Source: Parietaria judaica (Eukaryota; Streptophyta; Magnoliopsida; Rosales; Urticaceae). Taken from it: a DNA stretch of 64,000 nt. Location: NCBI GenBank assembly GCA_954871525.1, contig OX940862.1:38618232-38682231 (forward strand), read 5' to 3'. The notes beneath the pieces were generated by a model, which searched no databases, had not been told where the DNA came from, and was given only the letters and a program-made list of their open reading frames with translations. The position numbers were made by a program, and so were the translations under genes. Position 1 is the first letter of the stretch; each line of letters opens with the position of its first letter. Positions 1 through 12,719 of this stretch are shown piece after piece.

Positions 1-102
1 AAAAAATGAAAGCATACGGAATGAAAGAACAATTTTCACAATATTCGATTAAGGAAGTCCGTAGAAATGTCTTGTTAAATCCATAGGAAAATAAACCAGT
101 AC

Positions 103-1676
103 CTTCGACATGAAATCATCCTCGTCTTTTATAATATGAGGATGTACTGAAGGGATCATAGTGAAAAACCGATTGCTAGCATCAATGATCAAACTTTCTT
201 TCACTGAAGGATCATGCGAATTATTCTTCAATAGGTTCTGAATTTCCGTCAATGCCTCAAATCCTGAATTAAGAAAATAGAAAGCAAAGGAAGTCATGGT
301 GTAACCCTTCACATTTTTCGGAACACGAAATACTCCGGTTCTGATAATAATTAATTACCCTTTTGGATATTGCTTTTGCTCAGTTTTCCAAGAGGCATCT
401 CAGACAAATTTATCTCGAATTCCATCATAGCGGCTCTGTAAAACAAAAGGGTCAATTTGGTCTTTTTCGTAAATCAACCAAGTAAACAGAGGTAAAGAAT
501 AATATATGTATATATTACCTGTATGTTTCCACATTGAACAAAATCTTCATCAGCTCTCCTAATTGTGGAGCAAGTTTACTCTCTTCATTATTATGTTTTT
601 TCCTTGAGACTTGTTTGTTAACCCCGTAATCCTGTAAACCCCAACATCCAATCAAGAACATATACTCAGAGACAAACCAGCGGTGAAAAATCAAGTCTTC
701 AGTTCAGCTTTCATTAGTGGTGGTGTCGAAAATAACATTTTTGGTCTTTCTTTATCTTTGTAACTGATAAATTGAATTTTTGAGGTTAAAAAAACGATAT
801 TACTAGCTATAAAATTTCTGGTTCTAAGTGCAATTTAAACACGATTTTAACCGCATGTTGACAAAGAAGAGAATATCTTATAAAAAAATGATTGTCTAAA
901 GCCTAAAAAAATGAATTGTCCTTTCAAATTTAAGAAATATAATTAAAAAAAAAAGAGTAAGAAAGAAAGCAAGAAAAATAGGGAGTTTTTGTTTTACATT
1001 ATATCTTAAAGCGATAAAATTCAGTTTGCAGCTCTTTCATTAAGCCTATTACCAATCATAAAAATAAAAATAATAAGAACAGGAAAAAAGACCATACAAT
1101 TTCCAATGGGAAAAATCTGCCTGGTTGCTTCTGGAAATTTTGCTTCCGTTCCCACGCTTCCCATGAATTCCCCGTTTTCTCGAGAAACAAACGCTTAAAT
1201 TCAGCAATAGCGTCTGATTTCGACATCTCTTCCAACTTGTTTCCACCGATTTTCTCATTGCCCACTCGGCCCCATTTACGGAATACATAGCAATCCGAAC
1301 TCTTATCTTCTTGGATTACTTGGAGGATGTAGTAACTTTATATGATAAAAAATTGGGTTAAAATCATACAAAGATTTTGACTCGAATGGAAAATGGTGTG
1401 CGGATTGTTACCCAGTTATGTCGTTTCGTAGACAAACCCTAAGATTAATATTTTATCTTATTAGGATTTGTTAGCATTCGATTTAATTTGTTAGGTTTCC
1501 TCTACTTATAAAATTCTCATTATTTCTATTTATTCTATAAAAAAAATAAAAAAAAAATATAAAAAAAAACCCCTAGTTCTACATATCCTTAACGGTTAGC
1601 TTACATCAATACAGTTCTTCAATAGAGTATTCTCATTACTTCTCTCAATTATTTAAATATATAGATATATATATAC

Positions 1677-1724
<48 letters not shown>

Positions 1725-4480
1725 TTATACACATATAAAATCTCCAAACAAAGAAAATGACTCATGGAACTAAATGCAAATTCTAATATAGATATATACA
1801 TCATATCATTATATGATGATAAATTCAATAATTTACCTATTAATGCCGGTCGATAAATCAGACATGTTCAAAGTCGTGTTGAAAATACTCCCATCATTCT
1901 CGAGTATATGGCCACAATCTTGGAGACCAGAGAGTTCATGAACAGCACTGGATCCTTTCACTCTGATTGTTGCCATACCAGATTTTTCACCGGTAATTTC
2001 AATTTTGTACTGCTCAAACGCAAGCTTTTTCTTTCTTCGAAAGCAAGCATCCAGATAATCCTCTCTAACAATTGGAATCTTCATCCTCCTTTTATATAAA
2101 AAATAATTAATAATAATATAACTAATAAACTTAATTCTAGCATGAGAAAAAAATCGAGTAAATATCCAAGAGCAAATTAATGAATTTGGTACCTCGCCTT
2201 CTTAATCTCCGCAGTTTGATCTCCACTCGCAACAAGACATATTGTATCTGACAATATGACATTAAATTTTCATCATATTGAGTAACGATAAGTTGATAAC
2301 AAAATAGAGTTCTGATAATTTAAATCAAGCAATAATCAAATACCTTTATTAATCTTGTCATGAACACTTCCACCTACACCCTCGATTTTTTTCTTCCATT
2401 CTTCCTGCAAAAACATAATCAGAGAGAGGAACACACAGGATTACCGATATTGCAAAATAAAATAGAAAATTTGCACAGCAAAGATCATACCGTAGTTTCT
2501 TTAGATAAACCGGAAATAGTAACTTTCAGCTCTGCTAAGCTATCGCCGTTTGATGATTGAGACGCTTGCGGAGTTGCAGGTGATTGTACAGGCAGAATCC
2601 GTGCAGGTTTTGCAGCCTTTTGCGATTTAAACCACTGCAAAACAGCAAGTAATGTAAGCTGTTGCGTTGTAATCGTTTTATATTACCACATTCAAATGTT
2701 TTTATCAAATCATGATCATCATCTTCCTAATCTTTCTATCGTATCTTTTCAAAGAACTCTTTCAATGTTCCTAATAATACGTGCACATGATACCTGCTAT
2801 GTTTACCTTTTGAAGATATTGATTGTCTGTATCTTCCGGAATTTTCCACTTCCCCTTAATCCGATCCGGCTCACGAGTGGAGAAACTGCATTTGCTCCAA
2901 GCTGAAAGATAACCGTGGCATCGGTACATTCCAGAGGAATAACGAAGAGTACTAGAACAAAGAGGGCAGCTTGAAAGCGCTCCAAACATCATCCCGTCAG
3001 CGCTGAAAATAAAAACAGTTATATGGTCGTCAATTCTTGCGGCTAGTGTTGCACTGTTGCTTAAGGCATTTATAAACCGATTCTAGTTGTCTTCGTGATC
3101 ATATAAAAGGTCTATTTTTCCGTTAAATTATTCTTCTTTTCAAGATCTTAATCCGATTGCTATATACGAAGAAAAAATTCCTTCTTTTCATGAAATAAAA
3201 CTAAAAAAAAAAAGGGTATTCATGATGAAACACACAGGACATGAAAATTTAAGTACAAACAATTATACCGAAATCGAAAATTAATACCAGTGGTCTCGCA
3301 AATCAAGTTCGGAGCCGCTCGAATCCTGCTTGTTCTCCTCAAGCATTTCACGCAGCTCGGCAGTCGTGACGTGCTTTTTCAGATCATCTTTCAGCGCCCA
3401 AAGTTGCTTCGTTTGTGCCTCCATTTTCGCCTGGAGACCAGAATCCTCTGCATTTTGCCCACCGTTCTTCGCTGGCTGACGCCTGCTCGTTGACACGTCA
3501 CCCTCGCCCTTCGCAACTTTCACCTTCTCGTCACCACCGACTTCTTTCCGGCGTTTGGCACCGGCTTTCGAAGACGATACCTTGGGCTCTGCATCTCCAA
3601 ACAAATCAGAAACCCACGAGAACAATCACCAAGAAACGCAACATGTCTCAAATCCCATACCATCTTTCTTGATCAAAGAACCGAGAGATTCCTTATCAGA
3701 TTCCGGGATGTCGTCCCATCCCGGCAATTTCGCCAATTCCGTCGCCGGAGAAACCTCCAAATAACACTTCGCGTGGTGCCAACCCAAACCCCTGGCTCCC
3801 GTACCCTCGGGCTTGGTCGATATCCGAACCTACCAGAACCGCCATTGTTGAAAAATCGACACAACAAAAAGCAATCATCGAGTTTAACACAGATTTCGAA
3901 CGCGAAGTTAACCTCTCCTTTCGTGATTTTCTGGCTGCAGCTCTTGCAAGTGGCGCGAGAAGTACTCGAAACCTCGACGCCGCACTCGACGCTCTTCGCG
4001 GTGTCGGGTTTCGGGGTTTGACTTTGACCGGCCTCCCCGCCGGCGGTCTCAACGTACTTCCTGATCTTCTGCTGATCCTCCCACCGTAGTTGCTCCACAC
4101 CATCAACATCATCAACCCTGAAGAACAACATAGAATATAATATATATATATATATATGTATATACGCAATGTCAGTCAGAAAAGTGCAGCGAACTCATAC
4201 GATTTAATCTGCTTCGCCTTCCTGAGGATGCAGGTTGCATGATTCCACATCTGCAGAAGGGACGGAAATGCGAAAATGGGTGAGAGGAGGGGTCAAAGTG
4301 GGAGAAAGGGAGAATCGGAGGAGTACGGACGGGAATGAGGCCGTCGAACTGGGAGGCCTGGACCATCTTGCCGAAGCGAAGGTTCTCCTTGGTGATGGGG
4401 GTTTTGCAAGTCTTGCACGAGGAGCGAGACGACTTCGCGTACTCCACTTTCCATGGCTTCTGGTTCTCGACCTTCGCCAT
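103..4480 (-). CDS. PARP1: Poly(ADP-ribose) polymerase 1, N-terminal 14 exons (3' part beyond window)
   Basis: Nuclear enzyme that binds DNA breaks and transfers ADP-ribose from NAD+ to proteins. I placed coding exons with GT/AG borders and consistent phase at 4480-4331, 4250-4201, 4117-3913, 3829-3661, 3588-3288, 3002-2807, 2634-2491, 2404-2344, 2247-2193, 2088-1837, 1335-1098, 631-519, 435-359 and 263-103. Together they give 724 codons without a stop. Zinc finger 1 has C22, C25, H54, C57; zinc finger 2 has C124, C127, H154, C157 (motif WHHAKC); the PADR1/zinc finger 3 has C304, C307, C320, C330. A BRCT domain follows at about 393-470, then WGR (motif [14 protein letters not shown]) at about 510-600, then the start of the regulatory helical domain. 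The order matches plant PARP1, normally near 980 residues. The ADP-ribosyltransferase domain must lie left of base 103, outside this window. The start ATG at 4480 precedes the conserved motif [19 protein letters not shown]-rich stretch lies just upstream in the presumed 5' UTR. Confidence 0.95.
1666..1724. repeat. (AT)n / (GA)n microsatellite in a PARP1 intron
   Basis: A run of alternating A and T with a few interruptions passes directly into a run of GA dinucleotides. It lies in the intron between PARP1 exons 10 and 11. No other function is visible. Confidence 0.85.
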
Positions 4481-4648
4481 TGTTGTCCACTTCCGAGCTC
4501 GAGCTCTCTCTCTCTCTCCTTCTCGAAGAAGGAACCAGAGAATCTGTTGGGGAATCTCTTCAAACTCTTTTCTTTTTTAGTGATCGGTGTAAACACCCTT
4601 GTAATTTTTCTTAGCTTGCAAAATTGTCCCTTGAATTTTAGTTTTTAG

Positions 4649-5459
4649 CAGAAATGCCCACCATTATCTTATGATTTTATAAATTTAAAAAACAAAAAAA
4701 ACAAATCTCATAATTGTTTTACATCAATTGCATCCAAAACTTTAGATAAATGTATTATCGTGTTATTGAGTACTTTATTTGAAGTTTCTTACGTTCTAAC
4801 TGATAAAATATAATAATTCAGTTAACGTGTTTAATGATATCACTCTTCTACTTCGACGTCGGTCGGTAATTAATAACAAAAATACTCTCTAATAATTCAT
4901 ATTTTGCAGAAGTTAACATCATCCATCATATTTTGACGGAAAAGAGGTAATGTGTTTCTTTCTTTAAAATAGTTAAAGGTCTTTTCTGGTAACAACGAAA
5001 TTTAGAGAGCATAGTATGTACTAAAATCCATAGTTGAGGACCAAACTGTGGATTAATCTTTCTTTCAAAAGAGTACTTTGTAAGTTTGTATAGAAAGTTG
5101 GTGGTAAATTCGTAATTTAATGGCTCAAAGAGGGCAGATTGAGAAAACACTTGTCGATTGCTGTCGTTTCTCAGATATATCATTGGGTTTGTGTTTATTA
5201 TTATGATTTATGAGCCGACGGGTCAATAAATTTATGATTATTATATCAATGAATACAGTAATTACCGTTTATTCATTTGGTTAATAACGAAATACGTTAT
5301 TTCATTTCACTATCTGAAATTAAATTTTCAGAATATACTTCCTACGATTAAGGTAGAAAATATCATTTTGACCGATAAATCATTTATTATTATGGACGGA
5401 CTAAATAATTTGCCGATGTAATCATTAATGAAAAATTTATAAAAGTTCTCGTGCCGCTA
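4649..5459. other. AT-rich intergenic DNA upstream of PARP1
   Basis: This stretch lies upstream of the PARP1 start codon and should contain its promoter. I see no convincing TATA box, no coding-like frame and no repeat. Short open frames here have no recognisable motif. Confidence 0.5.
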
Positions 5460-5935
5460 TCGAACTCATTGATGGAAAGTCTATAAAACTACAAACAATG
5501 TTACAAAATGAAATTGCATAAAATAAAAAATAAATACAAAAATAAAAACTAGCTCGATTTAACAATTTTTTGTAAAAGTCGCAATAAAGTCACAATTCAA
5601 GAAAACGTTAAACTAAAAAACACTTCGTCAAACTCACAGTTTAAAGATTATATAAAATGTTAAAAAATAAAATTGCATCAAAAAATTAAGAACTGACTCA
5701 ACTTAACCCATTTCTAAAAAGAAAAAATATACTTTTGTCGCAATAAAATGAAAAATTAAGAAAACGTCAAATTACAAAAATAAATATGTCAAACTCACAG
5801 TTTCCCATTATATAAAAATTAATGAAAAAAATAAAAAATAAAATAAAAAATATAGCTCAAATTCAACAATTTAAAAAAAATGATACTTTTGCCGCAATTA
5901 TATAACAATTCAGAAAAAACCCTAAACTATCACCC
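5460..5935. repeat. Diverged AT-rich tandem array, about 3 units of 155-161 bp
   Basis: The phrase GTCAAACTCACAGT occurs at 5627 and 5788, and GTCGCAATAAA / GCCGCAA occurs at 5578, 5737 and 5891. Intervening sequence aligns with many substitutions and small indels. This is an old tandem duplication. I see no coding capacity. Confidence 0.65.
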
Positions 5936-6939
5936 AAATCTACACACAAAAAATTTAAAAATTTTAAAAATCACACAAACGACCTTTATTTCATCGAAAT
6001 TCTATCATGAACATAAAAAAAAAAAATATCAACAATATATATATAATCAAAAATAACAAATGAACAACTAAAGTTATATATAACTTAAACTTTAACTTTC
6101 ATTCAACCTAATAGTTTTCTAAGGAACTACTACAAATATAGAAACAAATAATAAAAATTTGACATAATCCATACATATACAACATTGAAACTTCAAATCT
6201 CAACTTCAAAAAAAAAAAACTTCAAATCTCTCGATATTCACTAAAAAAACTCAAAAATACCTTTAAAATGAGAATTTATAATCTTCTAGAACTTTTGCCG
6301 TCGTTTAAAATTTTTATACTAGGGTAAACTTATCGATATTAGCTTAAAAGTCCTTCACTTTTTTAAATTTTGTACTTGAAAACTTTGCTCGATAAGTACT
6401 ATAGTTTTTGAATCGAAAAATCGCGATAAGTATAAAATGAGATAAGATAATCACTGAGAACATGTTTTTCAGCGATAGTTTTTGAATAGATAAGATGATT
6501 AATGAGAACATACTTTTCAGCGATAATCACAAAAATTAAAAAACTGCCTACGATAAATTTCGATTCAATAGAACGATGAAATTTATGAAGCAACGCGATG
6601 AAGGTAATAATTAATGTATTTTATTTATCTCTTTCTACATGTTCTTTTTGTCAAACTATTTTATACATAAGTTATGAGTATGTGATTAGTTAAAACTTTG
6701 TTGCTTCTTATGTTTATTTTATTTTTTTTCAACCATAAGAAAACAAATTTTAGAATATATCCCATATTATGAGACACTTCGTGGTATTTTGCCGTAAATA
6801 TTTATTTTTCTATTAATATAGTGGCGTATGTAAGAGGTTAAATGAGGATTAAAAAAAATGAGAACACTGTATACATGTGCATAAAAATAGCGAAAAGAAA
6901 AAAAATGCTTTTGGAAAAAGAGAAAAAAAAAATTAAAGG
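5936..6939. other. AT-rich intergenic DNA, nothing recognised
   Basis: The sequence is dominated by A and T runs. No open frame of notable length, RNA gene or terminal repeat was recognised. Confidence 0.5.
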
Positions 6940-6949
6940 ATAATACAAG

Positions 6950-7420
6950 TAAAAGTCAAGTACCACAAAGTTCACGGCATAGTCTAAATCTTATCTTTTA
7001 GAGGTTAAAATACCAAAGTAATAAAAACTGTTTATGTCTTTAGCAGCAAACCATCAACTTCCACAAAATATCAATATTAATTACGGCGTAAGTACTTAAG
7101 TTATGTTGACAATGTAAGTACCTAAGTTATTATCATTTATTAGCGACATATTGACAATGTAATTTTATCCACTGGCTCTACATATTTCATGTATGTGATT
7201 ATAACTTAAGTACTTATGTCACTAATAAAGTATACTAGCTTAAGTACTTTATGTCACTAATAACTTAAGTCCTTATGCCGTAATAAATATTAATATTTTG
7301 AGTAAGTTAACAGTTTGGTACTAATTGCATACACAATTTCTTACAATTTAGTACTTTTACATCTAAAAAATAAGAGTTAAAATATGTTGTGAACTTTGAG
7401 CTACTTCAAGATAATTTTGC
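6950..7420. mobile_element. Long imperfect inverted repeat (foldback / MITE-like)
   Basis: The left arm, from about 6950 to 7105, is an imperfect reverse complement of the right arm, from about 7261 to 7420. The best-matching part is CAAAATATCAATATTAATTA at 7064 against the complement of the segment ending at 7300. The outer ends share CAAAGTTCAC (near 6966) and GTGAACTTTG (near 7389). The centre is AT-rich and non-coding. Such a structure fits a non-autonomous foldback DNA element. Exact ends and a target duplication could not be fixed by eye. Confidence 0.55.
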
Positions 7421-7590
7421 CACTACTTTCCCAAAAAATAACCAATCATTTTCTTATCACTTGTTTATATAAATATTTTGACTAAAGGAAAATTTGTTTT
7501 GAAAATGACTTCCTAACAGACAACCGTTTGATATTTCATTCTTATCAATTTCATCACTTACCTATGTAATACATTATATTGGAAGCTTTT

Positions 7591-7592
<2 letters not shown>

Positions 7593-7626
<34 letters not shown>
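7593..7626. repeat. (AT)n microsatellite
   Basis: Uninterrupted alternating A/T run lying ten bases left of the copia LTR that begins at 7636. Confidence 0.9.
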
Positions 7627-7629
<3 letters not shown>

Positions 7630-7635
7630 TGATTG

Positions 7636-8274
7636 TGTTGGTTATGCCCGAACCCGATATTGTATCTCATTCTCTCGGGTTATCGGATATAGACCCGATA
7701 ACCATAACCGACATTATGGGCCCACACGGGCCCAAGTATTAATTATGATAATTAATTAATAAGAGATTAATTAATTCATGATTGGGCTTTTAGAAAGCCG
7801 AATAGGTGGGCTTTTAGAAAGCCCACTAGGTCATGACCATAGGGTATTATAAATACCCTAATATGACTCATAATTAAACACAACACATCAAAACCCTAGC
7901 CTCCTAGAATTCGAGCTCCCTCCCTAGTGAGTCGAATTTCGTGGCTTCCTCCCCGGTTCAATCAACGGTTGATCATCTTAACACCGACAAGGATCTAACC
8001 TATCCCCCGAGGTGTTTTCCGGTCATCTAAGACGTTCCCGAGTGACGTGGTGGACGAAATAGAGGTGCAACACTTGAGGCGCTAAATCCTAAATTCGGCG
8101 AGCTCCAAAACCAAAGGAATCGACAGTTATTCGGTACAGTTGGCAAAAGTACCAAAGTTTGGTAACGATCTCTAAACGATATCTTAATTCTCGTAATTAT
8201 TCTAGATCTTTATTGTTCGATGATATCCCGTGATTTCCGCCTCGGGATTGAGAAAAGTCATCGAAAAACCCAAC
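7636..8274 (+). repeat. 5' LTR of the first copia element
   Basis: It starts TGTTGG and ends CCAACA, the short inverted termini usual for plant copia LTRs. A TATA-like box (TATAAAT) is at 7848-7854, which fits the U3/R boundary. The LTR ends one base before the primer-binding site. No second copy exists in the window. Confidence 0.8.
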
Positions 8275-8275
8275 A

Positions 8276-8288
8276 GTGGTATCAGAGC
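8276..8288 (+). other. Primer-binding site, initiator tRNA-Met type
   Basis: The sequence TGGTATCAGAGCC lies one base after the LTR end. This is the standard minus-strand primer-binding site of plant copia elements. Confidence 0.9.
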
Positions 8289-10231
8289 CGGTCTGAGTAA
8301 TTTTCGAAAAATAGATATGTTGACCGAAATAATTTTAGAAAATTTTTGGTGTGATTAGATTTTCAGTGGGAGCATTAGAAAATTAATTATGATTAATTTT
8401 GTGTGTTGTTCGGAATCCGATTTAGAATCGGGATTGGATTTTATTTAATTTTTAATATGTATTATTAAATAAGAAAAGGGAAAAACAAACGACGGCACCA
8501 CCACCGGAACCGGCGGCGATTTTACCGTCGCCGCCAAGGTTCCGGGAGGCGCCGGCATTTGTGGCTCCCATTCGATGGGAGCCAATGGGCGGCGGCTAGG
8601 GTTTCAAAACCCTAGCCGAATTAATTTTTTTTTTTAATTCGTGTGGGCCTGAACGGGCTGGGTTTAAACCAGCCCACTCTCAATTCGGGTGGGCCTGATT
8701 GGATCAGGCCCACGGGCTGGGTTTTGACCCAGCCCAAAACTGCCCAGCCCGGATCGTAATGATCCGGGCACACCCAACCCGGGTCTGACCCGGGTAACCG
8801 ACCCGGGTTGGACCCGGGGCTCCGCCCCGGGTCTATCTTGACCCGGGCCCACACCGAACGGACCCGGATCCGGGTCCTTCTTGACCCGGATCCGGGTCAA
8901 AAATTAAATATTTCCGGGCAGGGGCCTTCGGCCCTGCCCGGTCTCCCCCTTCATGACCGGGGTTGCCCGAGGGCAACCCGTACAAGCTTGGATTTATCCC
9001 GAGCTCGTATCCCGGTATTTGATATTTAATTATATTTATGTTTAATTATTTTAAAATACGATTTAAAGTATTTATTTTATTTTATTTATAATTATTATAA
9101 ATATCTTCAAATATGAGAATTGAAAATCTAATATATGATTATAATTATTAATAAATATGATTTATTCAATAATATTATCAATCTTATGAAGTTTGTTTCC
9201 ATTTTAATATTTATGTTATTCATTTATTGATTCACAAATTGTTTGTTCATAAATTTTATTTATAATCAATAATTCTTAATCAGATTAAGATAATGAATAA
9301 TCTTTTATTTATTATAGTAATAGAAAAGAACTAAACTTTAATGGAAATAAGAGATATATATATTATGATTAAAGATAGTTTATCTATTAGATAGTTATTT
9401 ATCTTTTATTTTGTATTATGACAAAGCATGATTAAAGATATCTTATCTATAAAGATAGTTATTTATCTTTTATTCATTTAAAGAAAAGAATAAATCACGA
9501 TTAAAGATACTTTATCTTTAATGATTTATTTATCTTTTATTTAAAGATAAAATTTTTTGTCTTTAAAATTTTCATAATATATATATATATATATGTATAT
9601 ACTTGCAGAAGTATATTTAATACAACATAGAATATGTTTTACAAAATAGGATTATGTATTACATATTCATTGTCTTATTTCTTAGAACATTTTAATTAGT
9701 TAACTATGTTTAGTTTAAGGCAAAAGTTAGGATCACCTAAAACCCCTCAATAAATATTAGGTATAATGTCTTCCACCGGCTGGGTCCTCGATCTAATTGT
9801 AGAACGTTTTGAGTGTGTCTCTAACCCAAGGGAGTACTCTTATACACTCTTTTAGACGCGTAGGGCGACCTATACTGTCCGCTGATTCACCCCGTGGGTC
9901 TACCTAAACGAGTACTCTAATTAGATTAGATATCGTAGACAATTCTTATGAAATCGATTAGAATGATAGATGAAAAATTGTTTTTCTTTTCTAAACGTCA
10001 GAGATAATATAGGATATTAGAGAAATTGTTGACTTTCTCTGAGTGACTAATTAATGGAATTGATGAGGGTTACTTTTCCATTAACAAATCACGAAATATT
10101 ATATAAAGTCCATATAATATATACTTTTATGTAACATCTTTATTATAATAAGTAATTTATAATTTACATGTCAATACTAGAATTAATATTGTGCTTATTT
10201 AGTTTTTATTTAAAATTGTAGAAACTGAACA
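8289..10231 (+). other. Leader between PBS and gag of the first copia element
   Basis: Non-coding leader of about 1.9 kb. Bases 8600-8960 are strikingly GC-rich and full of CCCGGGT and GGGCCT palindromic motifs. Bases 9360-9550 hold about three copies of a 65-67 bp AT-rich unit carrying GATTAAAGATA and TTTATCTTTTATT. Short open frames in the GC-rich part have no protein-like features. Confidence 0.6.
9360..9550. repeat. Three diverged 65-67 bp tandem units in the copia leader
   Basis: Each unit carries GATTAAAGATA followed about 25 bases later by TTTATCTTTTATT. The two halves are partly self-complementary (AAAGATA and TATCTTT), so each unit could fold. Confidence 0.55.
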
Positions 10232-11431
10232 ATGTCTAGCAGCTCACTAAGATCTATCCTTGAGAAGGAAAACATCTTAAACGGAAGAAATTTTCCGGAA
10301 TGGCAAAGACGCCTCAAAATTGTGCTCAGGCACGAAAAGAAAGAGGTTATCATTATGAATGCACCTCCAGCTGAACCTCCTGCTACTGCATCCCGAGCAG
10401 ACAAAGATGCTTATAAGAAGCATACTGATGAAGCCGCTGAAGTGGCTTGTCTTATGTTGACGACCATGACACCAAATCTCATGGAGCAACATGAGAACAT
10501 GTCTGCCTGGGAAATGATTCAACAGCTTAAGAAGATGTATGAAAATGAAGCACGTCATACCAGATTCAGGATAATGAGAAATTTGCTGAGAGCAAAATTA
10601 ACTGAAGGAACCAATGTGCATGATCATGTTCTGAAGATGATCTGCTGGTCAGAAAGTCTGACCAGACAAGAGATAAAGATCCTTGAGGAAGTGTACATTG
10701 ACATTGTGCTCAACTCTCTCCCCGATTATTATAATCAGTTCATACTGAATTATAACATGTCCTCTGAAACTAAGAATCTTCATCAGCTTCACAACATGTT
10801 GCAAACAGCTGAGGGTAATGTACCCAAAGGACAGACTAGAACTATTAATGCTGTGAATAGCAAGTTCAAGGGAAAGAAGCAGTATGCTCAGAAGAATAAA
10901 GGCAAGGCTCCATATAACTTGAAGGCTAAGGCTCGTGCCATGAAACCCAAAGTTGGAGCCACTCTCGATCATAAGTGTTTTCACTGCAATAAGAATGGAC
11001 ACTGGAAAAGGAATTGTCCTTTGTACCTTGCAGAGATCAAGAAGGTGAAGAAGAGTTCAAACTCCGCCACGGGTATAAATGTTATAGAAGTCAATCTTAC
11101 TACCTCTAAAGATTGGGTATTAGATACGGCATGTGGTACTCATATTTGTACTGACATGCAGACTCTGAAGAGAAGTAAGATGTTGAGGAAGGATGAGACC
11201 AACATGCGCGTGGCAAATGGAGCACCGGTTGTTGCAAAAGTTGTGGGCCATGTAGATATCAACACCTCAGCAGGAATGATTTTAGAATTAAATTATTGTC
11301 ATTTCGTACCTTCCATTACCAAGAACATAATTTCTATTCCAGAATTGGATGTTTTAGGTTTTGATTTTAAAATTGGGAACAAGCGTTGTGCGGTTTTTAA
11401 GGATGGTATTTGTTATGGTATTGCTTATTAA
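10232..11431 (+). pseudogene. Copia Gag plus protease segment, broken at its 3' end
   Basis: The open frame starts with a copia Gag region (UBN2 type) that would coat the RNA. A CX2CX4HX4C zinc knuckle lies at C249, C252, H257, C262, followed by an aspartic protease segment with the motif WVLDTAC at about 295-301. The catalytic triad is DTA rather than the usual D(S/T)G. The frame ends at TAA 11429-11431, inside the region that normally joins protease to integrase. The integrase continues in another frame, so a frameshift and a stop lie close together near 11410-11431. Confidence 0.85.
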
Positions 11432-12450
11432 TCAAACGGTTTTATTCGTTGAATACCTCTGAAAATCATATTTATAACATCTCTAATAAAAGAGTGAAAC
11501 CCAACCTTGTCAATACGGCCTATCTCTGGCACTGTCGACTTGGCCATATAGGCGAGAAGCGCATTACTCAGCTTCACAAACAAGGAAGACTGGATGATTT
11601 TGATTATGAATCTTATCACACATGTGAATCTTGCCTGGTCGGGAAAATGACAAAGCCTTCCTTTAAAGGAACTTATGAGAGAAAGAAAGGACTGTTGGAC
11701 CTTATACATTCAGATGTATGTGGACCAATACCCATTCAGGCTAAAGGAGGTTTCAGGTATTTCATTACCTTCACTGATGACTTCAGTCGATACGGTTATG
11801 TATACTTAATGAAACACAAATCTGAATCGCTTGAAAAGTTCAAGCAGTTCAAGAATGAAGCTGAAAATCAATTAGCAAGAAAAGTTAAAGCCATACGATC
11901 TGATCGAGGTGGCGAATACTTGAGCGATGATTTCAAAGCTTACCTCTGTGACATGGGAATCATTTCATCACTGACCTCTCCAGGTACACCCTAACTAAAT
12001 GGTGTATCTGAGAGGAGAAATCGAACCTTGTTGGACATGGTTCGATCAATGATGAATAAAACTGACTTACCTGAGTCCCTATGGGGACACGCACTTATGA
12101 CAGCAGCTACCACACTGAACTGTGTGCCATCTAAGACGGTTCCTTCGACCCCATATGAGATGTGGAAAGGAAGAATACCGAATTTACATTTCATGAGAAT
12201 CTGGGGATGTGAGGCATATGTCAAGACTCTAATGTCTGACAAGCTCAGTCCCAAATCAGTTAAATGTAACTTTGTGGGATACCCAATGGAAACTCCTGGG
12301 TATTACTTCTATCAAAAACACACAGGCAAAATAATAGTTGCCAAAACCGGTGTTTTCTTAGAAGAAGATTTTCTCTCTAGAAAGTCTAGTGGGAGAAACA
12401 TTGTTCTTAATGAAGAACATGAACCACAAGATACTCAAGAACAAGAAATG
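11410..12450 (+). pseudogene. Copia integrase, interrupted by a stop codon
   Basis: The N-terminal H-H-C-C zinc-binding segment is visible (RLGH, then CESC), followed by the catalytic core with aspartates in HSDVCGP and RSDRGGEY. The frame is cut by TAA at 11992-11994, just before the segment with the catalytic glutamate (VSERRNRT). The same frame then continues through the rest of the integrase. Integrase joins the element cDNA to chromosomal DNA; this copy cannot be made full length. Confidence 0.85.
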
Positions 12451-12719
12451 GACACAGAAGGTACTCACACATCGGGTTATGAACATCGTGATCAGATCAT
12501 GGTTGATAACCAAATAGAAAACGTTGTTCTAAACGAAGAAGTTGAAAATGAGATTATCAACGAAGAACCTCAAGGAAATATAGTTCTATACGATGTGCCC
12601 ATACAAGATGGGATTAGTGAGCAACCAGATTACACACTGACATCACGAAGATCAATTAGAGAGAGTCAACCTCCTCTTAAATTGAACCTTCTTGTTTCAA
12701 TAAAAGATGAAACTGTTCA

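Noticed and set aside
3281..4648. Several plus-strand frames of 67-137 codons
   Set aside because: They are shadows of PARP1 exons and introns on the opposite strand.
8621..9029. GC-rich frames of about 75 codons on both strands
   Set aside because: They lie in the GC-rich leader of the first copia element, are built of CCCGGGT-type repeats and have no conserved motif.
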